Assembly (NCBI GenBank): GCA_963766295.1
Contig: CAVXYW010000002.1
Coordinates: forward strand, 1,550,001 to 1,614,000
Reading direction: 5' to 3'
Origin: JBBDRJ01 sp963766295
GTDB lineage: Bacteria > Actinomycetota > JAICYB01
Length of the DNA stretch: 64,000 bases
The notes under the pieces were generated by a model that saw nothing but the letters and a program-made list of their open reading frames with translations, ran no database searches and was not told where the DNA came from. Numbering within the stretch: position 1 is the first letter of the stretch; every line of letters starts with the position of its first letter. This document shows, in pieces, positions 63,446 through 64,000 of this stretch. The translations under genes and the position numbers were made by a program.

Positions 63446-64000
63446 GAGGAAGCGCCCGCGGGAAGAAGCTCAGCGATGAACTTGATATCTGCGTCCTTCA
63501 CGACGCGTTTGGCAAGAGCGCCGACGACTCTTCCCGGACCGAGATCGGTGAACGAGCTGCCGTGGATGGAGTGCGCGCCCTCGAGCGTTTCCCGAAACCT
63601 CACGGGCGAGGTGAGCTGATCGATCAACACCTGCTTCATCTCGGCCGGATCGCTAATCGGGGCTGCTGTGGTCGCCGACCAGATCTCGATCTCGGGTGCA
63701 CTGAACTTCACTTCGTCCAGCGCACCCGACAAAGGAGCAGCGGCCGGGCGCATCGCGGGCGAGTGGAAAGCTCCCGCAACTTCCAGGGTGCGGCACTTCG
63801 CTCCGGCTTCTTCGGCGGCCTCGTGCGCTTTCTGCAAGGAATCGTTGGAGCCGGAGATCACGAGCTGACCGGAAGAGTTGTCGGCGGCGAGTGAGGCCCC
63901 TGTCCTCTCACAGATCACCTCGACCACATCACGCTCGATACGCATCACGGCCAACATCCCGCCGGGATTCACCTGCGCTGCGTCTTCTGTGGCCTTGGCC
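63442..64000 (-). CDS. fabD: malonyl-CoA:ACP transacylase, C-terminal part
   Basis: C-terminal 185 or so residues of FabD; the gene continues beyond the right edge. Visible blocks are DAAQVNPGGMLAVM, the cofactor-pocket stretch NSSGQLVISGSNDSLQKAHE, catalytic-His loop VAGAFHSPAMRPAAAPL, QLTSPVRFRETLE and the end FTDLGPGRVVGALAKRV. The active-site GHSLG segment lies off the window. It transfers malonyl groups from CoA to ACP and is the first visible gene of the fab operon. Its stop overlaps the next start (GTGA). Confidence 0.94.
   Translation of the reverse strand, partial: AKATEDAAQVNPGGMLAVMRIERDVVEVICERTGASLAADNSSGQLVISGSNDSLQKAHEAAEEAGAKCRTLEVAGAFHSPAMRPAAAPLSGALDEVKFSAPEIEIWSATTAAPISDPAEMKQVLIDQLTSPVRFRETLEGAHSIHGSSFTDLGPGRVVGALAKRVVKDADIKFIAELLPAGASS

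Overview
The window looks like a gene-dense, GC-rich chromosomal segment of an uncultivated Actinomycetota. Gene order recalls Mycobacterium and Streptomyces in several blocks: yajC-secD-secF-apt; fpg-rnc-acpP-plsX; rpmF-yceD-sepIVA-coaD-rsmD-recG; DAK2 kinase-rpmB; thiL-thiD; ddl-cofC-HU. CofC points to coenzyme F420. There are no rRNA genes, IS elements, phage genes or CRISPR arrays, and one tRNA (Glu, anticodon CTC). No gene-free stretch exceeds 300 bases. Many neighbours overlap by 4 nt (GTGA, ATGA or TTGA), and convergent genes abut or overlap.

Layout. (1) 2-7759, minus: a fused LivH-LivM permease, a YbjN-like protein, two tandem GT-C-like membrane paralogues, a methyltransferase and a frameshifted DPM1-like glycosyltransferase, which looks like a surface-glycan locus. 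(2) 7787-14108, plus: the liv binding protein and two ATPases, a small membrane protein, a 2-hydroxyacid dehydrogenase, a DUF1295 enzyme and an Rv2258c-like methyltransferase. (3) 14112-18508, minus: panE, apt, secF, secD, yajC. (4) 18590-21945, minus: two badly frameshifted acyl-CoA dehydrogenases behind a palindromic operator candidate, then an FkbM methyltransferase. (5) 21993-32784: a frameshifted DUF255 thioredoxin protein, a histidine phosphatase, a zinc-ribbon membrane protein, fpg, rnc, acpP, plsX, and a Crp gene translationally coupled to a large class III cyclase/AAA/TPR protein. (6) 32885-37595, minus: rpmF, yceD, sepIVA, coaD, rsmD, recG. (7) 37645-45523: an accessory block between recG and the DAK2 gene with an SCO6745-type regulator, a His-rich membrane protein with a SURNod19/PHM-like domain, a heterodimeric ABC exporter and two unusual membrane proteins. 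(8) 45548-54233: DAK2 kinase, rpmB, csp, thiD, thiL, trkA, trkH, pckA. (9) 54342-57752: a phosphoribosyltransferase, a lone AsnC ligand-binding domain, ddl, a receiver-like protein, cofC, HU and tRNA-Glu. (10) 57828-64000, minus: a type II fatty-acid synthesis operon fabD-(lipoyl-like protein)-fabH-fabG-acpP-fabF-fabL-accD.

Two points affect interpretation. First, about a dozen frame breaks lie between positions 475 and 22,523. All have the same sense (one surplus base) and none was found in the right-hand 40 kb, so they are more likely consensus insertion errors than gene decay. Second, the strongest candidates for new biology are the RBS-sequestering leader of the cold-shock gene, the lipoyl-like protein without a biotinylation lysine in the fab operon, FabL as the enoyl reductase, the cyclase-Crp pair, the His-rich SURNod19/PHM-like protein, and a family of small intergenic hairpins with covarying arms.
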